NCBI GenBank assembly: GCA_965243285.1 | Contig: OZ251537.1 | Span: forward strand, 2,542,001-2,606,000 | Source: JAHRAW01 sp965243285 | Lineage (GTDB): Bacteria; Pseudomonadota; Gammaproteobacteria; Arenicellales; Poriferihabitantaceae | Length of the DNA stretch: 64,000 nucleotides | Direction: 5' to 3' | Part shown: positions 52,743-61,953 of the stretch, piece after piece | Layout of the letters: every line of letters begins with the position of its first letter | How positions within the stretch are numbered: position 1 is the stretch's first letter | Program-made: the position numbers and the translations under genes | The notes under the pieces: generated by a model | What the model saw: only the letters and a program-made list of their open reading frames with translations | Databases searched by the model: none | Told to the model about the DNA's origin: nothing

Positions 52743-55427
52743 ATGGAAAAATCCATCTACAAATACATTCTGCAGCACACCAAAATCGATCAGTTTTGGT
52801 TGATGTTGCTGACCATCGCGTCCATGCCGCTGGTCTACTACTCGTTGGAGATTCCCAAACTCATTATCAATAAGGCTATCGGCGGCGGCAACATCGTCTT
52901 CGAAGTCGCCGGCTATGCGTTAACGCAAATCGAATATTTGCTGTTGCTGAGTTGTATTTTTCTCGCCATGGTCATCATCAATGGCGGCATGAAATACATC
53001 ATCAATGTTTATCGCGGCGTGCTCGGCGAGCGCATGTTGCGGCGCTTTCGCTACACCTTATATAGCCGCATTTTGCGCTTCCCGCTGCCGCATTTCAAAA
53101 ACTTAAGCTCCAGCGAAATCATCCCCATGGTGACCGCCGAGACCGAGCCGTTGGGCGGTTTCATCGGCGATTCCATCGCTTTGCCCATCATGCAAGGCGG
53201 GCTGCTCATCACTTATCTATCGTTTATTTTTGTGCAGGATTTCTGGCTCGGCATCGCCGCGGTGGCCTTATATCCGCCGCAAATTTATCTCATTCCGCGC
53301 TTACAACATAAGGTTAATATGTTGAGCAAGCACCGCGTGCAAGCGGTGCGCAAACTCTCCGACCGCATCGGTGAATCCGTGGCCGGCATCGTCGATATTC
53401 ACGCCAACGACGCCGGTCACTATGAGCGCGCCGACATCAGCCAGCGCCTCGGCGGCATTTTCTTAATCCGCAATGAAATTTATCGCCGCAAATTTTTTAT
53501 TAAATTTCTCAATAACTTTTTAGCCCAGCTGACGCCGTTTTTTTTCTACGCCATCGGCGGCTATTTGGTGCTGAAAAATCAATTGTCATTGGGCGCGTTG
53601 GTAGCCGTGCTGGCGGCTTACAAAGATATATCGCCGCCGTGGAAAGAGTTGCTGAAGTTTTATCAAATCACCGAAGACATCCGCGTCAAATACGCGCAAA
53701 TTATCGAGCAATTCGCGCCCGCCGATATGTTGCAACCGGCCCTATTGGAAGCCGGCACGGCGCCGATTCAGACCCTCACCGGCGCCATGCGCGTCAGCCG
53801 CTTGAGCTATGTCGAGGACGCCGCCACGCAAGTAGACAATTTCGATTTCCAGCTGGAAGGCGCGCGCCACACTGCGATTTTCAGCCAAGACGGCACTTCC
53901 AGCGATGAATTGATGCAACTGCTGGCGCGATTATTGCCGCCCAGCGCCGGCTCCATTGCCGTAGACATCGCCGCCGGCGCGGCCGCCGATTCAGCCGCCG
54001 ACGGCCATCAAGCCGACCTGCAAACCTTGCCCGAGGCGGTCACCGGGCGGCGCATCGGCTATTGCGCGGCGGCCTCGAATCTGTTCAACGCCTCGCTGCG
54101 CGACAACCTCTATTACGGGCTGAAACACCAGCCGCTGGGGGCGCCCGGCGGTTCGGCGGCGGCCGATTCGGCGGCCACGGCGACGCGCAAAGCGGCCGTC
54201 AAAGAAGCCCTCGCCTCCGGCAATTCCACCCAAGATATCCATGCCGAGTGGGTGGATATTAGCCTCTCCGGGGCGGCCGATGAAGCCGAATTCGAACGCA
54301 TTATGGGGCGCATCATCGAATGCGTCGAACTGGATGACGACTTATTGACGCTGGCGTTGCGCACCACCGAAAAGTTGGCGCTCGCCGAGCCATTGGCGGC
54401 GCAAATCGTCGCCATGCGCGGCGATTTAAGCGCGCAAATCAACGCAATCGAATCCGGCGACATCATCGAGCCGCTGGATGCGAAGCACTACATCCACAAT
54501 TTAACGGTGGAGGAGAATTTGCTGTTCGGGGCCCCGGCCGGGCACTTGCCGGCGGCGGATTTTCTCGCCGCCAATCCCTTGGCAATACGAATTTTGCGCG
54601 CTTCCGGGTTACAAGATGAGTTCGCGCAAATCGGCTTGGAATTGGCCAGTTTGATGGTCGAGTTATTTTCCGATGTGCCGGACGACAGCGAATTGTTCGA
54701 GCAATTCAGTTTTATCAAAGCCGCCGACCTGCCCGACTATCAACTGATACTCACCGCCGCCGGCGGCGATGGCCATGCCTTGTCGGTCGCCTCGCTTACG
54801 GACTCGCAGCGCGCCAAATTATCGGCCGTCAGCTTCAAGTTATGCCCAGCGCGACATCGCCTCGATTTGATAACACCAGCGCTGCAAGAAAAAGTACTTA
54901 AAGCCCGCCAAACCTTGATGGATGAATTGGGCGCCGACAACGCGCACATTCAATTTTTCGACCGCGAAAAATACAATTACGGCATGTCGGTGCAAGAGAA
55001 CCTGATGTTCGGAAAAATCGCCTACGCCAAGGGCCACCTGCAGCCGCGCGTCACCGAAACCATCAAGCACACCTTAAAATCCACCAACTTAAGCCGCGAC
55101 ATCATGTTCACCGGCCTCGGTTGCCCGGCCGGGGCCGGCGGCTCCAAACTCTCCACCAGCATGCGGCAAAAATTGGCGCTGGCGAGGGCGCTGCTGAAAA
55201 ACCCCGACCTGCTCATCGTCAACAACGCCTTATCGGGGCTGGACGGCAAGAGCGCGGCGCGCATTCTCGATAATGTCATCGAGTGGCGGAGCGGTCGCAA
55301 CTTGATTTGGGCGCTGACCGACGCGGCGTTGTTGCCGCGCTTCGAGCACGCGCTACTCGTCGAAAAAAACAAACTCATTCACAACGCTGCGGTGGCCTCG
55401 TTGTCGTCGGTCATCGACGCGCTTTGA
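52743..55427 (+). CDS. ABC exporter-like protein with a degenerate ATPase domain
   Basis: This 894-residue protein has a type I ABC exporter membrane domain (about residues 15-325, with helices such as QIEYLLLLSCIFLAMVIING and an ERMLRRFRYTLYSRILRF coupling segment). A very long nucleotide-binding-like region follows. Every catalytic motif is changed. The Walker A position reads IFSQDGTSSDELM (no Lys), the signature is KLSTSMRQKLALARAL, Walker B is LLIVNNALSGLD (Asp and Glu both Asn), and the switch region ALTDAALL has no His. Three segments resembling the conserved ENLxFG stretch occur (DNLYYGL about 454, ENLLFGA about 591, ENLMFGK about 752), suggesting internal duplication or insertion. 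ATP hydrolysis is unlikely. A role as a sensor, scaffold or facilitated channel with the CNB protein is inferred. Confidence 0.85.
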   Translation: MEKSIYKYILQHTKIDQFWLMLLTIASMPLVYYSLEIPKLIINKAIGGGNIVFEVAGYALTQIEYLLLLSCIFLAMVIINGGMKYIINVYRGVLGERMLRRFRYTLYSRILRFPLPHFKNLSSSEIIPMVTAETEPLGGFIGDSIALPIMQGGLLITYLSFIFVQDFWLGIAAVALYPPQIYLIPRLQHKVNMLSKHRVQAVRKLSDRIGESVAGIVDIHANDAGHYERADISQRLGGIFLIRNEIYRRKFFIKFLNNFLAQLTPFFFYAIGGYLVLKNQLSLGALVAVLAAYKDISPPWKELLKFYQITEDIRVKYAQIIEQFAPADMLQPALLEAGTAPIQTLTGAMRVSRLSYVEDAATQVDNFDFQLEGARHTAIFSQDGTSSDELMQLLARLLPPSAGSIAVDIAAGAAADSAADGHQADLQTLPEAVTGRRIGYCAAASNLFNASLRDNLYYGLKHQPLGAPGGSAAADSAATATRKAAVKEALASGNSTQDIHAEWVDISLSGAADEAEFERIMGRIIECVELDDDLLTLALRTTEKLALAEPLAAQIVAMRGDLSAQINAIESGDIIEPLDAKHYIHNLTVEENLLFGAPAGHLPAADFLAANPLAIRILRASGLQDEFAQIGLELASLMVELFSDVPDDSELFEQFSFIKAADLPDYQLILTAAGGDGHALSVASLTDSQRAKLSAVSFKLCPARHRLDLITPALQEKVLKARQTLMDELGADNAHIQFFDREKYNYGMSVQENLMFGKIAYAKGHLQPRVTETIKHTLKSTNLSRDIMFTGLGCPAGAGGSKLSTSMRQKLALARALLKNPDLLIVNNALSGLDGKSAARILDNVIEWRSGRNLIWALTDAALLPRFEHALLVEKNKLIHNAAVASLSSVIDAL

Positions 55428-55464
55428 GGGCCGCCCAACCTCATCAAAGAACACCACATAAACC

Positions 55465-57708
55465 ATGACGCATCCACCCTACCCGCGCTGCGCACGCATG
55501 AGCCTCGCCGTCTTTATCGCCATGGTTATGACCATGGCGGGCGCGCCGCCGTCGGCTGCCGTCGAGTTAGCCGATTTGGAAGTCACGCCGGCCCCGGCGG
55601 CGGTTTGGCCGCAGCCCGATGTACTCAAGTTGATCCACTACTTGGTCACCAATAGCCACTATCAGCCGCGCCCCTTGGACGATGAATTTTCGGCCCTCAC
55701 CTTGCAAGCCTATCTGGATGCGCTCGATCCCAGCAGAATATTTTTCTTATCCAGCGACATCCAGCAGTTCGATAAATTGAAGTATGACTTCGATGACTAC
55801 ATCACCCAGGGCAATCTCAAACCCGCGTTCGCCATTTTCAACATTTTTAGAACGCGCGTAGACCAGCGCACCGAATATGCGCTGGCGCGCGTCGCTCAAC
55901 CGTTCGATTTCACCGTGCATGAATCCTATCTATTCAAGCGCGATGAAACGCCATGGGCGAGCGATGTCGATGCGTTGAATGATATTTGGCGGCAGCGACT
56001 CAAAAACGACATCCTCAACATGCGCTTGGCCGGCCAGGGCGCAGACCAGGATAAGGACAATGACGAGATCATCCACGCATTGCAGCGCCGCTACCTGCAC
56101 ATGTCGCGCAGCACGCGACAATCCGAAGCGACCGATGTTTTCCAGCGCTTTGTCAATTCCTATATCAATGCCATCGACCCACACACTAATTACAACTCGC
56201 CGCGCCACAATAAAAATTTTGAGATTCAAATGCGCTTGTCGCTGGACGGCATCGGCGCGCAGTTGCAAACCGATAACGAGTACACGCTAGTGCAGCGCAT
56301 CATCCCCGGCGGGCCGGCCGACCGCGGGCGGGAACTTAAAGCCCAAGATCGCATCCTCGGCGTGGCCCAAGGCAATGCGGAAATGGTGGATGTCATCGGC
56401 TGGCGATTGGGCGATGTGGTGAATCTCATTCGCGGACCCAAAGCCTCCATCGTACGCTTGGAGGTGGTATCCAAGGCTGAGCCGGGCGCCAAGCGGCGGG
56501 TGATTTCCATCCAGCGCGATAAAATCGACCTGGCGGAACAAGCAGCCACCAAACGCCTAGTGCAAGTCGAAGCGCAGCCGGGGCGCGCCGCCGCCGCCAT
56601 CGGCGTCATCCGCCTGCCGTCTTTTTATATCGATGACAAAGGGCGCAGCGAAAAACTGCCGAACTACCGCAGCACCACCCGCGATGTGCGTAAATTAATC
56701 GAAGAATTTCGCAGCGACAACATCGACGGGCTGATCATCGATTTACGCAGCAACGGCGGCGGCGGCCTCGAAGAAGCCATCTCGCTGAGTGGTTTGTTCA
56801 TCGACCAAGGGCCGGTGGTGCAAGTGCGCGACGCCGGCGGCAAAGTCATTATCCGCCGCGACCCGGATTCCAGCATCCTCTACGACGGGCTGCTGGTGGT
56901 GATGGTGGATAGATACAGCGCCTCAGCCTCGGAAATTTTTGCCGGCGTCATTCAAGATTATCGCCGCGGCATCATCATCGGCGAGACCACTTTCGGCAAA
57001 GGCACGGTGCAGCACATAGAAAACCTCAGCCGCTATGCCAAAAACGCGCAAGACCCGGCGAACTCAAAATTAGGCCACCTTAAAATCACCATCGCGCAGT
57101 TCTTTCGCATAAACGGCGACAGCACCCAGCATCGCGGCATCGTCCCCGACATCGCCTGGCCGAGCGCGCACGATGTGCACGACTACGGCGACCGCGTGGA
57201 TGAAAACGCCATTCCATGGCGCCGCATCCAGCCGGCCGCCTTCGACTATTTTCAAGACGAGATTAATCCGACGGCGTTGGCGCAAGCGCGTCTCGCCCAC
57301 CAGAAGCGCATTCAAGCCAGCCCGGAATTTCGCAATTACCTCGACATCGAAAAAATCAACGCCGCCAACCGCGATAAAAAATCCGTCACCTTGAATGCGC
57401 AAGCGCGCGCCCAAGAGCAAGCGCAGCACGATCAGCAACGCTTTGAATTGGAAAATCGCCTGCGCCGCGCCATGGGCCAAGAACTGGCTGATTCGGTGGA
57501 AGATATCGACCGCCAAAATGAGGAAAAACGCCAGCAAAACGAGACCAACCCCCTCGCCCAAAAGCCCGATGTATTCCTGCGCGAAGGCGCGAATATTCTG
57601 GCCGATTATCGGCTCGCCACGCGCTATATGGAAACCTCAAGGGCCTCGTTTAGCGCCATCAACACTTACAAAATCGAGGGTGATGCTGCAGCGCCGGCAA
57701 CGCAATGA
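55465..57708 (+). CDS. prc: Tail-specific carboxy-terminal protease
   Basis: This periplasmic S41 serine protease (747 residues) trims or degrades proteins by their C-termini. It has an N-terminal signal (MSLAVFIAMVMTMAGAPPSAA from Met12), the helical N-terminal domain (NSHYQPRPLDDEFSALTLQAYLDALDPSR), a PDZ domain (GAQLQTDNEYTLVQRIIPGGPADRG) and the catalytic region. That region has DRYSASASEIFAG (nucleophile Ser) and GETTFGKGTVQ (general-base Lys). The C-terminal domain is helical and Gln-rich. The annotated start at 55465 gives 11 extra residues; the Met at 55498 is an alternative. It overlaps avtA by four bases (ATGA). Confidence 0.95.
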   Translation: MTHPPYPRCARMSLAVFIAMVMTMAGAPPSAAVELADLEVTPAPAAVWPQPDVLKLIHYLVTNSHYQPRPLDDEFSALTLQAYLDALDPSRIFFLSSDIQQFDKLKYDFDDYITQGNLKPAFAIFNIFRTRVDQRTEYALARVAQPFDFTVHESYLFKRDETPWASDVDALNDIWRQRLKNDILNMRLAGQGADQDKDNDEIIHALQRRYLHMSRSTRQSEATDVFQRFVNSYINAIDPHTNYNSPRHNKNFEIQMRLSLDGIGAQLQTDNEYTLVQRIIPGGPADRGRELKAQDRILGVAQGNAEMVDVIGWRLGDVVNLIRGPKASIVRLEVVSKAEPGAKRRVISIQRDKIDLAEQAATKRLVQVEAQPGRAAAAIGVIRLPSFYIDDKGRSEKLPNYRSTTRDVRKLIEEFRSDNIDGLIIDLRSNGGGGLEEAISLSGLFIDQGPVVQVRDAGGKVIIRRDPDSSILYDGLLVVMVDRYSASASEIFAGVIQDYRRGIIIGETTFGKGTVQHIENLSRYAKNAQDPANSKLGHLKITIAQFFRINGDSTQHRGIVPDIAWPSAHDVHDYGDRVDENAIPWRRIQPAAFDYFQDEINPTALAQARLAHQKRIQASPEFRNYLDIEKINAANRDKKSVTLNAQARAQEQAQHDQQRFELENRLRRAMGQELADSVEDIDRQNEEKRQQNETNPLAQKPDVFLREGANILADYRLATRYMETSRASFSAINTYKIEGDAAAPATQ

Positions 57709-59012
57709 CCCACACCCGGCTATTTGCGCGCATGAACGGCGACAGCGCCATCTTGCGCTTGATGGACGACCTCGGCGCCGCCATCAATCAGCAGTCTGGG
57801 CTGCCTAACATCGAACTGCAGATGCTCGGCGGCGGCAATCCCGCCGCCATCGCGGCGGTCGAACAAGTATTCCGCGCCGAGATGGAAAGGCTGCTCGCCG
57901 ATGGCAAAAACTTCGAGCGCATGGTCGGCAATTACGATTCACCGCAAGGCAACGATGCCTTCATAGATAGCCTCGCCGATTTTTTGCGCTGCCAGTTCGC
58001 TTGGCCGGTCGAGCGCGACAACATCGCCATCACCAACGGCAGTCAATCCGCCTTCGGCGTTTTGTTTAATGTGTTCGCCGGTCGCTATGCCCATGGCGTG
58101 TTCAAAAAAATCTTGTTGCCGATGACACCCGAATACATCGGTTACGCCGATGTCGGGCTCAGCAAACGCTCGTTGTTTACGACCTGTCGGCCGCTTATCG
58201 AACACCTCGATAACCCCACCATCGCCGGCGCCGCGTACGGCGACATGATATTTAAATATCACCTTGATTTCGACCGCTTGCCCATGGGCGACGACATCGG
58301 CGCGGTGTGCGTATCGCGCCCCAACAACCCCAGCGGTAATGTCATCACCGACCGCGAACTCGGCGAACTGCACCGCCGCGCCGGCCACGCTGGCGTGCCG
58401 CTTATCATCGACAGCGCCTATGGGCTGCCCTTCCCCGGCATCGTGTTCGATGACGCGCAGCCGTTGTGGGATGAGCATGTGGTTTTGTGTATGAGTTTGT
58501 CGAAACTCGGTTTGCCCGGAACGCGCACCGGCATCATCATCGCCCGACCCGACATCATCGCGCAAATCAGCCGCGCCAACGCCATCTTCTCGTTGGCACC
58601 CGGGCGCTTTGGCCCGACGCTGGTCACGCGCCTGCTGGCGAGTCGGGAATTATTGCCGCTGTGCGCGCAAACCATCATGCCCTATTACCGCGCCCGCGCC
58701 GCTCAAGCGCTGGCCTGGGTGCGCGAAAAATTCGCCGGTTTGCCGCTCAAGGCGCATCACCCAGACGGCGCTATTTTTTTATGGCTATGGTTTCCTGGGC
58801 TGCCGATTTCCAGCGAAACCCTATATCAGCGCTTGAAAAAACGCGGCGTGCTGGTGGTCTCCGGCGCGCACTTTTTCCCGGCTGATGATGCCGATACAAC
58901 TTGGCGGCATCGCGATGAATGCATCCGCATCACCTACGCCGCCGACGCGGCGCAAGTTGAGCGCGGCATCCACATCATCGCGCAGGAAGTCCGAAGCGCC
59001 TATGCAAATTAA
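57705..59012 (+). CDS. avtA: Valine-pyruvate aminotransferase
   Basis: This 435-residue PLP enzyme of the class I aminotransferases interconverts valine and pyruvate with 2-ketoisovalerate and alanine. It is close to E. coli AvtA throughout: ELQMLGGGNPAAI, NYDSPQGNDAF, AITNGSQSAFGVLFNVFAGR, ICVSRPNNP-like CVSRPNNPSGNVITD, SLSKLGLPGTRTGIII (PLP Lys) and PDGAIFLWLWFPGLPIS. Its ATG overlaps the prc stop, so the two are cotranslated. Its stop codon is two bases from the edge of repeat copy D. Confidence 0.95.
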   Translation: MTHTRLFARMNGDSAILRLMDDLGAAINQQSGLPNIELQMLGGGNPAAIAAVEQVFRAEMERLLADGKNFERMVGNYDSPQGNDAFIDSLADFLRCQFAWPVERDNIAITNGSQSAFGVLFNVFAGRYAHGVFKKILLPMTPEYIGYADVGLSKRSLFTTCRPLIEHLDNPTIAGAAYGDMIFKYHLDFDRLPMGDDIGAVCVSRPNNPSGNVITDRELGELHRRAGHAGVPLIIDSAYGLPFPGIVFDDAQPLWDEHVVLCMSLSKLGLPGTRTGIIIARPDIIAQISRANAIFSLAPGRFGPTLVTRLLASRELLPLCAQTIMPYYRARAAQALAWVREKFAGLPLKAHHPDGAIFLWLWFPGLPISSETLYQRLKKRGVLVVSGAHFFPADDADTTWRHRDECIRITYAADAAQVERGIHIIAQEVRSAYAN

Positions 59013-59013
59013 T

Positions 59014-59284
59014 GAATTTATATATCTAAATCTGCTCCCCTCATTTGGGCTAATGAGTTGAAGATTTAAAGGCAAAAGCAAAAAGACCAACACCAACAGC
59101 AAAAAGACCAACACCAACAGCCCCCCACCAAATCAGGCGATAAAGCCGCCTGATTTGACTCCCCCCTGAAAAAGCTAAGGTGGAATAAAACGTTAAAAGC
59201 CAAAGCCAAACGCAAAAAGCCAAAAGCAAAAACCAACGCAGCCCCCCTAAATCAGCCGTTGACCTCAAAAAAAACGCCAATCGA
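59014..59284. repeat. Dispersed repeat copy D, left of the phosphoglycerate genes
   Basis: Outer edge GAATTTATATATCTAAATC (59014-59032), AAAAGACCAACACCAACAG repeats, the CCCCCCACC-AAATCAGGCG hairpin module (59115-59165) and AAAGCCAAACGC tracts. The inner edge is ACCTCAAAAAAAACGCCAAT and TCGAA. The inner edge is an inverted match, 37 of 38 bases or so, to 61954-61990. From 59285 to the gene start at 59388 I see nothing else. Confidence 0.8.
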
Positions 59285-59387
59285 ACTGCAGATTTAGGAC
59301 TATCAATCCCCAAATTAACACTATGCAAATTAATGTTACGCATTTGATACGCGTTACACCATAAATCCATGGGATAAACCTTAAGCC

Positions 59388-60581
59388 ATGAGCAAACTCC
59401 AAGTCATAGACGAACAGCAACATTCCAAAGTTCCTTTTTTGCGGGGGATGTTGACGCGCTCGCTGAAAAACGCCGGTTTGAATTTTGCCGATGCCTATCA
59501 ACTCGCCACCGACATTCGCGATTCTATCGATGGCGCCGAGGTCATCAGCACCGGCGATTTGCGCGCCCGCACCATCGATGCGCTCATCGCGCACCACCCC
59601 AAAGCCGTGCTGCGGCGCTATCGCCGCGAAGATTTATATCCGGGCACTTTTCATGTGGTTTATAACGATAATCACAGCGCGCCTTTTTCCCGCGGCACGC
59701 TGGCGCAGCGGCTGGAAAGTTGCTCGCTGCCGCGCGATAAATGCAACAAAATCGCCACGCGGATTCACAACCGCTTGCTCAAAGATAAAACGGCGCGCAT
59801 CAGCACCGATGAACTGACCTCGCTCACCTATCGCACCATCGATCAAGAATTGGGCGATGAAGACGCCGCGCATTATTTAATCTGGAACGATTTTATCGAC
59901 AACGATCAACCGCTGCTGGTGCTCATCGGTGGCGTGCCCGGCACCGGCAAGAGCACGGTGGCCACCGAATTGGCGAACAGCCTCGGCATCGTGCGCACCC
60001 AATCCACCGACATGCTGCGCGAGGTCATGCGCACCCTCATCCCCAAACGCGTCTCGCCGTTGTTGCACACTTCCTCTTTCAACGCCGGCGGCGCCGTCGA
60101 CACCACCGATATTTACACCATTCGCGACGAGGAGAATTTGCGCTATGGCTTCCAACGCCAAACCGAATTGGTGGAAGTGGCTTGCGAGGCGGTGTTGCGG
60201 CGCGCTTTGAACGAGCGCGTGTCGATGATTCTCGAGGGCGTGCATATTCGCCCGACGCTGCTGTCGCACATCGCCGATGACGATGCGGTGGTGGTGATGT
60301 TCACCTTATGCGTGCTGGATAAAAATTCTTGGGCCAGTCGCATCAAGCGGCGCAAAGTGCAAACCCGTCAGCGGCGGGCGGCGCGCTACCTCGAAAAAAT
60401 CGATGATATTTGGCAATTGCAATCGGCGCTGCTGTCCGAATCCGACAGCGCCGACATCCAAATATTAAACAACACCGACGGTTTTGAAACCGCGCGCGAA
60501 ATCATCAAAACCATCACCCAGACCATCGCCGCCACCTATTCGAAAGCGCGCATCGCGGCGCTTAAGAAAAAGTATCGCTAA
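59388..60581 (+). CDS. 2-phosphoglycerate kinase, archaeal type, with two ATP-cone-like domains
   Basis: The 397-residue product begins with two tandem ATP-cone-like modules. The first (about residues 3-85) contains VPFLRGMLTRSLKNAGL and ends RRYRREDL. The second (about 88-165) contains APFSRGTLAQRLESCSL. A P-loop kinase domain (about 175-397) follows, with GGVPGTGKSTVATELA and ILEGVHIRPTLL. This layout matches the 2-phosphoglycerate kinases known from methanogens, which make 2,3-bisphosphoglycerate on the way to cyclic 2,3-diphosphoglycerate. The next gene encodes an archaeal-type phosphoglycerate mutase that shares the 2-phosphoglycerate substrate. Both lie between inverted repeat copies. 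Activity on 2-phosphoglycerate in this organism is inferred. Confidence 0.82.
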   Translation: MSKLQVIDEQQHSKVPFLRGMLTRSLKNAGLNFADAYQLATDIRDSIDGAEVISTGDLRARTIDALIAHHPKAVLRRYRREDLYPGTFHVVYNDNHSAPFSRGTLAQRLESCSLPRDKCNKIATRIHNRLLKDKTARISTDELTSLTYRTIDQELGDEDAAHYLIWNDFIDNDQPLLVLIGGVPGTGKSTVATELANSLGIVRTQSTDMLREVMRTLIPKRVSPLLHTSSFNAGGAVDTTDIYTIRDEENLRYGFQRQTELVEVACEAVLRRALNERVSMILEGVHIRPTLLSHIADDDAVVVMFTLCVLDKNSWASRIKRRKVQTRQRRAARYLEKIDDIWQLQSALLSESDSADIQILNNTDGFETAREIIKTITQTIAATYSKARIAALKKKYR

Positions 60582-60654
60582 CTCATCGATAAAGTATCGA
60601 TAGTGAGTCATTGCTCAATGATTCTTAACCTCCCATCACCTGCCAATCAAAAAC

Positions 60655-61938
60655 ATGCACAAAGGTTTGGTGTTTATCTTAGATGGCTTGGGCGACCGCC
60701 CGTGCCCGAGCCTTAGGCATCAAACCCCGCTGCAGGCGGCGGCGACTCCGACTCTCGACCAACTGGCGCGGCGCAGTCAGTGCGGCATGATGGATGCGTT
60801 GATGCCCGGCATCGCCGTGGAAACCCACACCGGGGTCGGCATTTTGTTCGGGCTGGCGCCGGCGGCGGCGGCCGGCTTGCGGCGCGGCCCCATCGAAGCC
60901 GCCGGCATCGGCTTAACCACCCGCCACGGCGACATTTTATTGCGCGCCAATTTCGCCAGCGTCGAAAAAACCGCAAACGGCTATCGAATTCTCGACCGTC
61001 GCGCCGGACGCATCGATGCGCAAGCCGTGGATTTGTGCGCCGCCTTGCAAGAAATCGAGGTCGGCCCCGGCATCACCGCCAGCCTGCATGCAGCCACCCA
61101 GCATCGCGCCGTGTTGGCACTGCGCGGCGATGGATTATCGGCGCAAATCAGCGACACCGACCCCGGCGGCAGCGGCCACATGCGCATCTTGGATTCCGCG
61201 CCCAAGCCCGGCCCCGGCGCGCTCGAGGCCGAGCAGCGGGCGGCGCGCGCCGCCGCCGAGGCACTCAACCGCTTCACCCATCGCGCCTTCGATATTCTGG
61301 CGCGCCACCCGGTGAATGCGACGCGCGCCGGCCGCGGCTTGTGCGCCGCCGACGGTGTCATTGCCCGCAGCGCCGGCGCAAGTCAGCCGTTGAGTAACCT
61401 ATTGTCGCGATTAAATCTCGATGTGGCCGTGGTGGCCGCCGAGAGCACCATCCTCGGGCTGGCAAAATTGTTCGGCTTCACTTGTTGCAGCAGCCCAACT
61501 TTCACCGCCCTGCCAGATACCGACCTGGCGGGAAAATTGCGCCTCGCCATGGCGGCGGTAGATGAGCACGACCTCGTATTCGTGCACATAAAAGGCACCG
61601 ACACCGCCGCCCATGACAAAAACCCGGCGCTGAAGGCGGAATTTATCGCCCGTTTTGACCGCGAATTGGCGGCTGTGGATTTGGGCGAAATTCGCGTCGC
61701 GCTGTGCGCCGACCACTCTACGGATTCCATCAGCGGCGAACACAATGGCGATTCGGTGCCAGTGTTGTTGCGCAACCTCGCCGGGCGGCGCGACGCAGTA
61801 CAACGCTACAACGAAACCGACTGCGTAGCCGGCGCCTTGGGGCGCATCACCGCCCAAGGGTTTTTAACCACCTTGTTAGATTCCATGGGCGCCTTCGCCG
61901 GCCATCACCCGGCCGAATTCGACTGCTATCGGTTTTAA
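60655..61938 (+). CDS. apgM: Archaeal-type cofactor-independent phosphoglycerate mutase (aPGAM)
   Basis: This 427-residue alkaline-phosphatase superfamily enzyme interconverts 3- and 2-phosphoglycerate. The start KGLVFILDGLGDRPCPSL carries the first metal Asp. ATPTLDQLARRSQCGMMDAL places the active Ser in the SQCG region. HIKGTDTAAHDKN and LCADHSTDSISGEHNGDSVPVLL are the downstream metal motifs. The length fits aPGAM (about 410), not the 510-residue bacterial GpmI. It follows the 2-phosphoglycerate kinase gene by 73 bases on the same strand. A short internal low-similarity region (about residues 170-200) is rich in Pro and Gly. Confidence 0.9.
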   Translation: MHKGLVFILDGLGDRPCPSLRHQTPLQAAATPTLDQLARRSQCGMMDALMPGIAVETHTGVGILFGLAPAAAAGLRRGPIEAAGIGLTTRHGDILLRANFASVEKTANGYRILDRRAGRIDAQAVDLCAALQEIEVGPGITASLHAATQHRAVLALRGDGLSAQISDTDPGGSGHMRILDSAPKPGPGALEAEQRAARAAAEALNRFTHRAFDILARHPVNATRAGRGLCAADGVIARSAGASQPLSNLLSRLNLDVAVVAAESTILGLAKLFGFTCCSSPTFTALPDTDLAGKLRLAMAAVDEHDLVFVHIKGTDTAAHDKNPALKAEFIARFDRELAAVDLGEIRVALCADHSTDSISGEHNGDSVPVLLRNLAGRRDAVQRYNETDCVAGALGRITAQGFLTTLLDSMGAFAGHHPAEFDCYRF

Positions 61939-61953
61939 TTGGCCACCTATCCA

